Source: Allium sativum
Lineage: Eukaryota > Streptophyta > Magnoliopsida > Asparagales > Amaryllidaceae
Direction: 5' to 3'
Assembly (NCBI GenBank): GCA_030737875.1
Contig: CM060915.1
Coordinates: forward strand, 568,834,577-568,898,576
DNA: 64,000 nt
Numbering within the stretch: position 1 is the stretch's first letter; each line of letters opens with the position of its first letter. Of this stretch, positions 50,101-58,837 are shown piece by piece. The notes under the pieces were generated by a model, which was not told the DNA's origin, ran no database searches, and saw nothing but the letters and a program-made list of their open reading frames with translations. The position numbers were made by a program, and so were the translations under genes.

Positions 50101-50453
50101 GCAGCGGACCTCTCTGGGCCCAGCATTCGCCTTTTTTGCTTTACTGGAGGATGTTTGGGGTTAATGCTCAAAGAATGGCTCATGATTGATGGGGATATCC
50201 CGCACATGTCTGCATGGGTCCAAGCAAATACATCCAAATTGTCCTTTAAGAAATTCGTCAATTCTTCAGCAAGATTTGGACTTAACTGGGATCCAATCTT
50301 AAGGACCTTCTCCGGGTCACTGTCATCGATTGGTACATCCACAGTTGCCTCGTTGGGAGTCGCCGTTCTGCCCCCGGGTTCTTGATCCTCTCTGGGATCC
50401 ATATCCTCGGGCAACACTTTAGGCAACTCTCCAACAATTGTCCTCTTTGGTTG
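47118..50453 (-). CDS. pol: TAT2 pol: RT, RNase H, archaeal-type RNase H, integrase
   Basis: An open frame from the leaky TAG to 47118. Numbering from 50426, residue 1 of the 1102-aa stretch: RT with YVDD at 247-250; first RNase H about 390-510; second, archaeal-type RNase H with LYTDGARNN (about 537) and ATNNDSEYEALIAGL; integrase zinc finger with H760, H767, C798 and C801; integrase core D830, D890 and E926, the last two 35 residues apart as expected. The end is WNAQHLRPYLT. Dual RNase H marks the Tat lineage. No stop or frameshift was seen. It would be made as a readthrough fusion with protease, and acts in reverse transcription and integration. Confidence 0.95.
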   Translation of the reverse strand, partial: QPKRTIVGELPKVLPEDMDPREDQEPGGRTATPNEATVDVPIDDSDPEKVLKIGSQLSPNLAEELTNFLKDNLDVFAWTHADMCGISPSIMSHSLSINPKHPPVKQKRRMLGPERSAALKEEVGKLKSNGFIRDSTYPDWISNPVLVKKANGRWRTCIDFSDLNKACPKDSFPLPRIDQLVDSTAGHELLSFMDAYSGYNQIPMHVPDQEHTSFITDLGLYCYVVMPFGLKNAGATYQRLVNRMFYNQIGKTMEVYVDDMLVKSKQSFQHTTDLAEMFGVLRKYGMKLNPTKCSFGVASGKFLGFIVSSRGIEINPDQITAIRNIQEPRQIKDVQSLAGKVAALSRFISRATDKCIPFFELIKRGKRHFKWTPDCVEAFQNLLRHLEKPPILSKPIDHEDLFVYLAVSSHAVSSALVREEEKVQRPVYYVSKKLTAAERNYPRIEKLAYSLLIASRKLRHYFQAHPIIIYTDHPLKQVLQRPEASGRLLKWNIELSQFDLNFQPRRSIRGQAIADFIAEFTIPEEDIANEEVESSKLLFDPNVWRLYTDGARNNERSGAGIVLETPEKRLVTYAIRMEFQATNNDSEYEALIAGLKIAKVLEVTKLNIFCDSKLVVNQVTGRYQAKSARLILYLKKVKELLNEFDHYSISHIPRSENQQADKLAKMASSNDSKVIGLAPVEVLRSPSIDQMEIDLVMETEPEKESWMTPIRNFLMDGALPTRKSERRKVIRKAARYVLQGGILYRQGYSMPLLRCIAHDDIKRVLQEVHEGECGDHAGGQTLAKKILRHGYFWPTINKDAVGYARRCDACQRFSKIPRAPPSQLKTMMSPWPFAMWGIDIIGSLPIARGGAKFAIVAVDYFTKWVEAEPLTTITTKRVINFIVRNIICRFGIPKIVITDNGTQFDSAEFRNFCQKYHIENRYTSVAYPQSNGQVEAANKVIKSILKRRMKRARAMWADELPLALWAYRTTYKSATGHTPFSLAFGTEAVIPIEIKVPSHRVTYYDPMSNNELLLESLDMIEEKRDEADLRALKCKQQVARYYNKKVRARTLEPGDLVLKRVFPPPTHMGAKWEGPYSILSKLDNGTFKLTTVDGKEIPRVWNAQHLRPYLT

Positions 50454-50456
50454 CTA
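50448..50456 (-). promoter_or_regulatory. TAT2 leaky-stop context between protease and RT
   Basis: On the - strand TAG CAA CCA. The protease and pol frames are the same, separated by this one stop. The context fits UAG CAR YYA. TAT1 keeps TAG CAA TTA at the same place although flanking sequence differs, so the stop looks selected. Confidence 0.72.
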
Positions 50457-51227
50457 TAAGGTCCCCACTCCCGAAGGGGGAGAGGTGGCTTTAGTTTCGA
50501 TATCCCCTCCATTGCGAAGTAACTTTAGTTCGGCGACATAACATGCTCGCGCAGCAACTTGATCCCCTCTGACGATACCAATGCCAGCTTCTGTGGGGAA
50601 TTTCAATAACAAGCACCAAGGGGCTAGACAGGCTCTGAACTTTGCGAGGGCCGGTCGGCCCAAGAAGGCATTATATGGTGATTCAACATCCAAAACCACA
50701 AAGGGAAGGATTCTCACTCTCTGGCGTTCTCCTTCCCCAAGTGTAACTGGCAACTCTACATAACCCATTGGAGCAGTGGATGCTCCGTTGAATCCACGGA
50801 TCCACCCCTGGCAGGGCTTCAAGTCTTTTATTTCAAGATTCATTTGGTCAAAGGCCTTTTTGAAGAGGATATTAACGGAACTCCCATTGTCCACCAGGAC
50901 CTTATGAACAGTGGCTGGCCCAATGGGTATTGTGATTACAAGCGGATCTTCAGTTGGAGCATGGACTCCAACGCTATCCCGTTCTCGAAAAACAACATCA
51001 TCAGTCATCATCTTCTGCTGCTTCACCGGGATACTGTCTTCGGGATTGCTACATTCCCCCACTTCGAGGTGTTGTTTGGCCGCATTGACGTATTGATCTA
51101 ACGCTTTGGAACTATGCCCAGAAAGATAGAGTCCTCCGATCACGGTATTAATAACAATATTCTTTCCTTTTTGCTGAGCAGTCGGCCTAGCAGCGAGTCG
51201 ATTTTGATTCTGATTCGGGGCCTGCAC
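50454..51227 (-). CDS. TAT2 protease
   Basis: The open frame carries GKNIVINTVIGGL, the active-site region VHKVLVDNGSSVNILF and LGRPALAKFRACLAPWCLLL. The residue after the catalytic Asp is Asn, as in TAT1, so D-N-G-S appears to be the family form. It overlaps the end of the gag frame and lies in the -1 frame relative to it, so it needs frameshifting or is cut off by a one-base deletion. It ends at the TAG followed by pol in the same frame. Expected role: cleavage of the Gag and Gag-Pol polyproteins. Confidence 0.88.
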   Translation of the reverse strand: MQAPNQNQNRLAARPTAQQKGKNIVINTVIGGLYLSGHSSKALDQYVNAAKQHLEVGECSNPEDSIPVKQQKMMTDDVVFRERDSVGVHAPTEDPLVITIPIGPATVHKVLVDNGSSVNILFKKAFDQMNLEIKDLKPCQGWIRGFNGASTAPMGYVELPVTLGEGERQRVRILPFVVLDVESPYNAFLGRPALAKFRACLAPWCLLLKFPTEAGIGIVRGDQVAARACYVAELKLLRNGGDIETKATSPPSGVGTL

Positions 51228-53251
51228 TGCTTGCCCCTGTCCCTAGGCGCTACTCTGTATTCCTCTAGCTTCCCTTCTCGAAGTAGCCTTTCGATCACGT
51301 CTCTAAGGTGACGGCATTCATTCGTCGAATGACCGTGAATTTGATGAAAGAGGCAAAACTTTCCTGTCTCACGCTCTTTTTCTGTCGATTCTCTAGGAGG
51401 TGGCCTCTTATTTTGGAGGACTTCATACGCATCCACGAAGATATTCTCCAGAGTATCATTTATGGGTGTATAACTTTCAAAGGCCCTGGGACGAGTCCTT
51501 CTCTGGGAGTCGTTCCCTCGGCCCCTCTTCCGGCTGTTGCCATTAGCATTGTTATTGTTGTTACCCGGTCGGTGACCACCCTGGTTCTGATTTCCGATGT
51601 TAGCCTCAACTTTCCCCGAGTTGTCTCCAGTCTGTTTGATAGCGACATTGCTCTGAACCTCTTCCTTATCAGTTGTTTTAAGCTTTCGGTTCGCGTACAC
51701 CTCTTCCCGGCGTAGATGTACATTGGCTTTCCCATAGAATAATTCTCTGGTGTGGGGTGGTTTGCCTGCCAAGTACCTCCCGAATTCAGTGTCCTTATCC
51801 ACTCCATCAATTAGTGCTGCGACAATGGTCGGCTCATGAGGATCTTTGACTTCTGTGGCGGCCAAATTGAAACGATCCAGGTACGTCTTTAGACTTTCGC
51901 CTGGTCGCTGTTTGACAAGAAATAGATCGATCACGCTTTTCGTCTTCTGTGCGTAGATACGGAATTGCTCTACGAACTTCTCGCTTAGTTCCCTGAAGCT
52001 GGAGATCGATCTTGCCGGCAGACGAGTAAACCATAGTAAAGCCACGTCTTCCAGGAATATGGGAAACGCTTTACACTTAACCGCGTCAGAAGCGGCGGCA
52101 GCAGTCATCGACCAAGAGTATCTCATTAGGTGCTGAACAGGATCAGACCTTCCTGCGTATCGGTTCATTTGTGGCATGTTGAAACGCCTTGGAAAAGTTG
52201 CATCCAAAATATCGTCGGTAAAAGGAGTATGACTGCGACCAATCCCCCAATCTTCGTTCCGCTGCCCACGGCTGTCGGCCAAAATCTGGTGAACCATGGC
52301 TGCGACGTTTGCACTAGTCAGAGGAGGTTCAGGGTCAGTGCCTCTGGTCCGACGAGGTTCTCTGATCTCTCTTCGGGGAGTAGCCACAAAATCTGGGACT
52401 TGGACGGGGCTTCGCTGCCCCCTGTTATCATGAGTATGCGTGCGGCGACGGGGCTGAGGTGGTCTGTCGTACACAGGACTATTCACATCTCGAGTCCTGT
52501 GAGCCGTTGCTTGACCATTCGTATTACGGTTCGTGGGTCCTGCTCCTAGTTCTTCGTCTTCCTGTGAGGGCAAGGTCCCGAACCGAAGCTGCTCTATGTT
52601 TTCGGCTCTCTCATACGGTCGCCGCGGAGGTCTCGGCGATTCTTCAGATGAAGAGGAATATGCTGGGGTGAGTGGACGAACTGGCGATGCTCTTTGCCTT
52701 GTTAGCTCGTCAAGTCTTCTATCCATAGCCGTCAGGTTTTGCCGTAGGATGGAACTTTCCTGCCTCTGGGCGGCCAACTCATCAAATAACCTATCCCACA
52801 TTTTGACAAGGCGAGAAAGATCCCCCTCAGTGACAGGAGCAGCAGGATCATAGTGGTCATCATCATCCTCTCTCATGGGCAAAGTGCTCGGACCTGGTCG
52901 AGCAGAGGTTCCAGGACGATAGGAGTGGGTCATAGGTTCTTTTCCAGGTCGAGTTGCGTTCTGACCATCAGTCTGGGTAGCTGCGGTTCGTGGAGGACGG
53001 TTCGCTGCGCCCCCCTGGGATCGACTCGTGGTCATGGTGCGTGGAGGCTGCGAGGCGTTGCCTCGGGATCGAGTAACAACCCCCTCCGTAGCGCGGATCG
53101 TCTCATCTTCATCGGCTCGGAACGAGGTGTTTTCATCGGGTCGGATCGCCCCCTGCGCTCCGCGATCCAGAACCTCTTCGTTGCCCAATTCGTGCACATT
53201 CTCCTCGATCGTCTCGTTGGTCTGCGAAACTTTAGATCTTTTTCCAGCCAT
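51140..53251 (-). CDS. gag: TAT2 gag
   Basis: 703 codons from an ATG about 50 bp past the primer site. The N-terminal 300 residues are polar and Arg/Pro-rich. The capsid-like domain (about 330-480) contains FPRRFNMPQMNRYAG, HLMRYSWSM and LKTYLDRFNLAATEVKDPHEP. The knuckle CLFHQIHGHSTNEC is at 633-646, followed by LRDVIERLLREGKLEEY. After RDRG (about residue 673) the frame departs from TAT1 and runs 30 more residues out of the protease frame: TAT2 has four G where TAT1 has five. The real gag end may therefore be earlier than the stop at 51140. Role: particle formation and RNA binding. Confidence 0.92.
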   Translation of the reverse strand: MAGKRSKVSQTNETIEENVHELGNEEVLDRGAQGAIRPDENTSFRADEDETIRATEGVVTRSRGNASQPPRTMTTSRSQGGAANRPPRTAATQTDGQNATRPGKEPMTHSYRPGTSARPGPSTLPMREDDDDHYDPAAPVTEGDLSRLVKMWDRLFDELAAQRQESSILRQNLTAMDRRLDELTRQRASPVRPLTPAYSSSSEESPRPPRRPYERAENIEQLRFGTLPSQEDEELGAGPTNRNTNGQATAHRTRDVNSPVYDRPPQPRRRTHTHDNRGQRSPVQVPDFVATPRREIREPRRTRGTDPEPPLTSANVAAMVHQILADSRGQRNEDWGIGRSHTPFTDDILDATFPRRFNMPQMNRYAGRSDPVQHLMRYSWSMTAAAASDAVKCKAFPIFLEDVALLWFTRLPARSISSFRELSEKFVEQFRIYAQKTKSVIDLFLVKQRPGESLKTYLDRFNLAATEVKDPHEPTIVAALIDGVDKDTEFGRYLAGKPPHTRELFYGKANVHLRREEVYANRKLKTTDKEEVQSNVAIKQTGDNSGKVEANIGNQNQGGHRPGNNNNNANGNSRKRGRGNDSQRRTRPRAFESYTPINDTLENIFVDAYEVLQNKRPPPRESTEKERETGKFCLFHQIHGHSTNECRHLRDVIERLLREGKLEEYRVAPRDRGKQCRPRIRIKIDSLLGRLLSKKERILLLIP

Positions 53252-53300
53252 GATATCCGAACCGTCGGAATCTTCGAGAAAATGAATTAAGGCTGAGAGT

Positions 53301-53317
53301 TCTCAGTGAAAGCACCA
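53301..53317 (-). other. TAT2 primer binding site
   Basis: TGGTGCTTTCACTGAGA on the - strand, four bases from the LTR end and identical to TAT1. The tRNA is not assigned. Confidence 0.72.
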
Positions 53318-53321
53318 AAAA

Positions 53322-53961
53322 TGTTAGATCGAAATTTGGACCTAACACCCAAATTGTTATGAATTGTAGAGAATTCTAAATGAGGAACAAGGAAAAAGAA
53401 AATAACACTCAGAATTTATAGTGGTTCGGCGTTAACGAGCCTACGTCCACTTTATATCTTATTGATTATGCTTTAAAAGCTAGTACAACAGCGATTTCTC
53501 TCAATATTTCAAAGGGTTAACAACAATGGCGGACTCAATATTCACTATTGCCAAAAAGCTCCCGAAAAATGCCAAGTTCTGGGCTATTTATAGCTGATTT
53601 CGTCGGACGGATCGTGGACACGTGGCACGAATCCCGAGATTTTCGGATCGCATCGCAGCCATCGAAGAAAAAGTCAAACTAGCCGTTGTGAACAGGTGTC
53701 GTCAGATCCATGCGATTCGGATCGCTGAAGACCAGCTCGTGGCTGAACGGGTCAGTGGGCTCGGTTCGCTGCAGGGGATCGGATCGCCTGGAGGTGGCGT
53801 TCGTCGACGAGACGAGAGCGATCCGTTCCTTGGGCGAGTCGATAGAGTGCGATCCAAGAGGGGCGAGACGATGGCGTGCGATCCACTTTCCTGGAGGACT
53901 TGGTTTCCTGATTTCCTTTCACGAATGGTCCTGGATGGCTTGGTCAAAAAGCAAGCCAACA
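53322..53961 (-). repeat. TAT2 5' LTR (640 bp)
   Basis: Differs from 40657-41296 at one visible base. It contains a TATA box (53592-53585) and the conserved box at 53460-53408 between the expected start site and the primer site. Confidence 0.95.
53585..53592 (-). promoter_or_regulatory. TAT2 LTR TATA box
   Basis: TATAAATA in GCTATAAATAGCCC on the - strand, about 370 bp into the LTR. It is repeated in the other LTR at 40927-40920 and matches the place of the TAT1 box. Confidence 0.65.
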
Positions 53962-56582
53962 TCATCGATCCAAGATATGTTTCGGTGACAGATTATATGT
54001 GCAAAAAATTCGATCAGTAATTCACCAAAGCCCTGCACATCCTCCTGGGCCTCCGCCAGCTTCTTGCGGGACTCTTCAACCGATTTAATGACACTTTCAA
54101 CATTACCCTTTGCCAGGGCAGCCCTGTTCTCGGCCTCCATCAAATTGGAAGCCAAGTCAACGTTTTTCTTCTCCAATTCGGCGTTCTTCTTCGCTATCTC
54201 GGCCTTCTCTCGCTCAAGGTCAGCGTAAGTGAGTTGCATTTTGGCAGCATCTGACTTGGCGTCTTCTGCTTGCTTTTTCAGCTCCGAACGCTCTTGAGTA
54301 TGGGACTCGAGCAAGTCATGGTAGCGTTTTTGTAGGTCCTCAAATTGTTGCTTGAAGCTAGCAGCATCCTGTTGAGCGATATCAAGTTGGGCCTGTGTAT
54401 CCTCGAGGTATTTCCCTAAATTTTTCAACGCCTTTGCGTCATCTTCTGCGGTCTTCTACATCGAGTTAGTATTCGTGATTAGATTTCGGATGATTCTGGA
54501 AAGATTATGCGAATACTTGAACATCTCTGAATATTGTTTATCGACCGCATCAATTTTTGCTTTAGCCTCGTCTACCCACCTCGAGGAAATAGGCTCAAGA
54601 GCAGGTAAGAAAGTCAAGTTTTCGAAGTAGTGTTCGGGAAATTGCTCCTCAAGATACACCCGCTTAACTGCAGTTTCAGCATCCAATGGTGGAGGTGCAG
54701 GGAATGTCAGCTCGGTATCCCTATGTGTGGAGGGCTCAATGGCCTCCTCATCCCTTCTAGGCCGTTTAGCAGGAACCTTGCGCTTGCTTCGCGAGTCGGT
54801 ATCTCTCTGCGGACTCCTTTCCCTACTGCGCTTTTCTTGAGAAGAAATTGGGTCTTTTGACTGCGGCCTGTCATCTTCTCGACGACCTTGGTAGCCTTAT
54901 ATCGCTCTGGATCTGACCGAACGGGAGAGCGAGAGCGCGAGGACCGCAACTGATATGAATCATAGGGCCTTCTATCCTCCCTACCGCGGCTTTCACGACG
55001 ATCATACTCAACGTCATAGGGGGTCTGGTCATGCTGCGGCATAGTTTCCTGATGTCATAGTAAGCACGAGACATTGTACCTGCACAATAATGCAAGTGGA
55101 ATTCAGAATCAGTATTCTCATAAGTCGTAAGTGCTGTGAAGTGGAGTGCAATTGTGTTAAGTGCATCCTAAGTGGTGTCCCCCCTCCGACAAACCAGAGT
55201 CTGAAGCTGAGCCAGTGCGAGAGGGCTCTTTGGCCTTAATAGGAGTGGCCTCCTCCGAAGAAGTAAAAACTTAAGGATTTGTGCCAAAATCCTCGGAAGT
55301 GTAAATAGTGTCAGGAAGGGGGAGATCTCCCAAGCCTTGAAATGTAGGATCATCAGTTGTAGGGGCATCTCCTTGGGAAGCGTCTACTGGCGGTCCTTTA
55401 GGAGACACTGATTTTTCAGGAGAAATAGCATCCCCAGGGGTGATGTACCCTTCTCGGTGCTTTTCAGGTAAGTTAGCCAACTTATCGTCTTGAGTCGAGC
55501 TTGGAGAAGGTGAAGTTCGAAGTGGCATGGTGGGGCCTTTCGAGCTCTCGCCCATTTCTGGAATTACATCCACCGGAGGGATATATACATATGGACCTGA
55601 CCCGTGACCTATGCTACGGGTAATGGACAGCAACCTATGAAGATGAAGATATTCATCCTTAAGGACTTCATCGATAGTTAAAAACTTTTGATCACCGTTA
55701 AGGAGCCGTTGCATCCGATCAAAGAACGCTTGACCCGATATTTGTTTTGGATTGTCAACTGCAAACAAAAAGAAAACGGATTAGTGTGGTGGCGTGGACA
55801 TTCAGAGTCGAGGTTTAGAAAACCAGTTCCTTACTCGATTTTGTCCATCTCCTGGCACACCCCGGCTGTTACCTTATATAAAACCATTCCAGCTTGGAGT
55901 CGCCGGCCTTGCTACTGAATGGCGCTGAAATTATCTTTCTTTTTGGGACAGACTCGAAGTAAGAGAAAGAAGGAGTTTCTCGAGTCCGATGCTTGAAGTT
56001 ATAAAAGAAATGAACGTCATCAAATGTGAGCTCTATGCCTAATATCTCGCGGTATGCTACATATAAGGTATACAGGTAAGCATAGGAGTTGGGATGCAGC
56101 TGCATGGGGGCAATCCACATTTGTCTTAGAAAATCGATGACGAAAGGAAAAAATGGAGGGATAGCCCCAACCATGCACATAAATCGGGTGATTGCCATAA
56201 AACCCTCCGGAGGATTATGAGGACGGTCGGTTTTAGACGGCACCAGGGTTTCTTTTTTATGTATCCCGTACTTTAAGCATATTCGAAGGAGCTTGTCGTA
56301 GTCAATCGTCAATTCAACAGAATCTTGAGGTGATTCCAATATGATGGCAGACTCAAATACGTCAGGAGCTCGATTATCTCCAACCCCTCCTTCCTCTTCA
56401 TAACCCAGAGAAACTTCACTGTCAGAAGGCGTTCCGCTGTTGTGCACCCCTACTTTATAGTCTGATCCCTCGTCATCCCATTTAGGGTCTGAGGAAGAAG
56501 ATATGTCGTCAAGAGTGATTTTGTTGGATGTCTCTGGGATCTCTTTCTTTTCTTCTAATCTAGATGAACGTCTTGTTGTCAT
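53962..56582 (-). pseudogene. TAT1 antisense gene, exons 1-2 and start of exon 3
   Basis: On the - strand exon 1 is 56582-55835, exon 2 is 55758-55195, and exon 3 starts at 55079 and reaches TAT2 at 53962. Introns of 76 and 115 bp are phase 1 and sit where TAT2 has them. Exon 1 contains PPEGFMAITRFMCMVGAIPP and APMQLHPNSYAYLYTLYV; exon 3 has an Arg/Ser-rich part, EEQFPEHYFENLTFLPALEP and a coiled coil. Breaks: TAA near the end of exon 1 (after EWFYIR), TAA in exon 2 (after DFGTNP), a frameshift near 55045, a stop near 54456, and the TAT2 insertion. It is homologous to the open TAT2 gene along its whole length. Confidence 0.85.
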
Positions 56583-56592
56583 GGTCACTAAA

Positions 56593-57449
56593 CTATTGAA
56601 GAAGCAATAGCACAAGTTAGAGTAAATTAGCCTGTATCCCCCTGTGCATGTGTATGAACTAAAGTGTGTACAGTGTGTACAGAAGATGTAAAGTTAACAC
56701 TCAAAGGTGTAATGCAAAATCTTGGCAAAGCAATGATGTTCAGAGCAGTTCTTGAAGTTCGTGTATGTTCGCAGGGCACTATCCTAACTGTTCATGAAGG
56801 TGGAAGTTATATCAAATATTGATTTTACCCAATTGGACAAAGTATTGTGCTTTAAGTTGGATGGCCTTGGTTCGGTTCGAGTATACATGATGGGATCGGA
56901 TCGGAGGCAAAGTCGTGCTTCGGTCAGAAGTTGACATCCAACTGGATCGGTTCGGGAGCATGCTTTTGGAGCGGATCGGGTGGACTTGAATATCAACGCC
57001 CCTTCTCCTTTTTTTGCTCTCCGACCCGATCCGGTCAAATAAGCCTCGTTTCCCTTTTTGCTTTTTGCTCCGACCCGACCTGATAGAGTAAGCCTCGCCT
57101 TCCCTCTTTTCCGACCCGATCCGGTCTTGTGAACCCCTCACTCTTTTCTTCTCCTCCATCTCCTATACTTCCTCGTCCGAACCGATTCCATATGCCCTTC
57201 ATCTTCCTCTTGCTCCTCAATCACAACCAAACCCAATCCTGTTTTCAATGCTCCAGTTAGGAAGTGACGTGTACCCTCTCCAACATCCCAGTGCCTCGAG
57301 GTGGTGGCGGAGCCGCCAGCGATGACGACAGGGGAGGAGATGGTTATGGCGTCGAATCCAAACAACAACCATACCCAAATCGTCTGATTTAAGTGCAAAT
57401 TCAAACTGTAAAACAGGTATATTGAGATGACTTAAGATTATACAACTAC
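56593..57449 (-). other. Predicted 5' UTR intron of the TAT1 antisense gene
   Basis: On the - strand a donor ATAG|GTAGTT at 57449 and an acceptor TTCTTCAATAG at 56593 frame about 857 bp, ten bases before the ATG. The sequence contains many CGGATCGG/CCGACCCGATCC words. Short frames inside carry no motif. Confidence 0.42.
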
Positions 57450-57586
57450 CTATATGCTTAATTCAGAAATTGGAGCGAAGATATTGGGGTTTCGGGCGTC
57501 AAGGTTTTCTTTTTCTCGTTGGAGCGATTTTTAGAAAAGTGATGGAAATAAAAAGAAAAAGAGAAGGAGGAAATGGAGCTATGGAT

Positions 57587-57593
57587 TTATATA
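57587..57593 (-). promoter_or_regulatory. TATA box of the TAT1 antisense gene
   Basis: On the - strand CCTATATAAATCC followed by a pyrimidine-rich stretch (TTTCCTCCTTCTC). It matches the TAT2 antisense promoter in position and sequence. 57600-58102 holds no gene I recognise. Confidence 0.58.
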
Positions 57594-58102
57594 GGGTATG
57601 AGATGACCCTTAATATTCCCACTTTTAACTCCGTTCGGACCGGAGGCCGAACCCTTGAACATATGCGTGGCCCATTATTTCGGCAATGGTGGATTTAAAC
57701 GAGAACCCATCCAAGCTAGAACATAAGCCAATGAAAACGCTTGCAGCCTATTAGTTTGAGTGGTCATGAGTCGAAGGGCAGAAGCCGTTCGGATCGGAAT
57801 CCTAACCGGAGGGAGTTTCATGTATCAACTCGGCATTTGAATCGAATCGAACTCAAAAGAAAATTAAAGAAAAGACATACCTGGAAGAATCACTGGACAT
57901 CGAGGAGAGTTCATAGGATTGTTTAAAAATGAAGAAAATAAATCGTGTATTCTACGACATATATATAAGCGATAAAAGACACGACTTCATGAAGTAACGC
58001 ATCTTCACAAACGAATGGAAATGACTTTTCAATGACTCAAACTCAAAGATCAATGAGCAGATGATATCAAAGCACGCTTCGTCTTCAACAGAAGCATCCT
58101 TT

Positions 58103-58114
58103 GATGGGGCAAAA
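58103..58114 (+). other. TAT1 polypurine tract
   Basis: GATGGGGCAAAA directly before the LTR start TGTTAGCC. TAT2 has GAGGGGGCAAAA in the same place. Confidence 0.82.
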
Positions 58115-58837
58115 TGTTAGCCTACTTTGTAAACTAGGCTATACAAAGTCAAGAAGTCAGAAGATCAAGTAGACAAAAGACACTCTGTTACGCATCCGGT
58201 TCGGATCGGAATTGCAGGGGTAGAAAAAAAAGCAAGACAAAGGAGGAAGGAAAGTATTCTGATCAGATCGGATGTAGCAGGGCCGATCCGAACCCCATCC
58301 GCTAGCCCATCCAATCCGAACCCAGTTCACCCTACCACTCCGCACCACGATCTACTGAATATTCGGGGCAGTTACACCCACTTTCTACCCACGATGGCCA
58401 CTTACTTGATGTGCTGGCAACACCAGAACTCATCCGATCCCGAAAGTCATAGAATGGAGGACACGTGCACCCGATCCGAACCGAATTCTGGAGAAGTTTC
58501 CACCTATAAATAGACCCCAAGGGTCGTTTGATAGGATCTTTTGGCACTTTGAGAGCTTGAGCATCTTAGGGAACCGAATTCCAGCATTCCCGAACAATTC
58601 AAATCATCATTCAAAATGTATTTTGAGTATATTTGAGTGAATATATATGAAAAATAAGTGAGATTGAGTGAATATCTTGTTGTACTTTCATCTAAATCAT
58701 CAAACAAAGTGATATAAAGTGGACGTAGGCTTTTTAATGCCAAACCACTATAAATCTTGTGTCTCTTTTCTGTTGTTGATCTCATTTTATCGAAATTTTA
58801 GTCAATTTGGGTGTTAGAACTACTTTTTGGTCTAACA
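58115..58837 (+). repeat. TAT1 3' LTR (723 bp)
   Basis: About 21 substitutions and 2 indels from 31898-32616. Carries the TATA box at 58505 and the conserved box at about 58711-58755. Confidence 0.93.

Larger units (their letters stand above)
40657..53961 (-). mobile_element. TAT2: young, nearly complete Tat-lineage element
   Basis: LTRs 40657-41296 and 53322-53961 are both 640 bp and differ at one site that I can see (G/A near 40848 and 53519). The target duplication TCATC is perfect (40652-40656 and 53962-53966). On the - strand it carries primer site, gag, protease, pol with all catalytic residues and a polypurine tract; on the + strand an open antisense gene. Only a -1 frame change between gag and protease departs from a full coding set. 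It sits in the antisense gene of its relative TAT1, in opposite orientation. Confidence 0.95.
31898..58837 (+). mobile_element. TAT1: older Ty3/gypsy Tat-lineage element split by TAT2
   Basis: LTRs 31898-32616 and 58115-58837 differ at about 21 sites and 2 indels by my count. Flanks GTTGC and GTTGG are a one-mismatch target duplication inside COP1 RT. Its own length without TAT2 is about 13.6 kb. It carries sense gag, protease and pol, all broken, and a decayed antisense gene between pol and the 3' LTR. A second, archaeal-type RNase H after the usual one places it in the Tat lineage. Confidence 0.92.
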
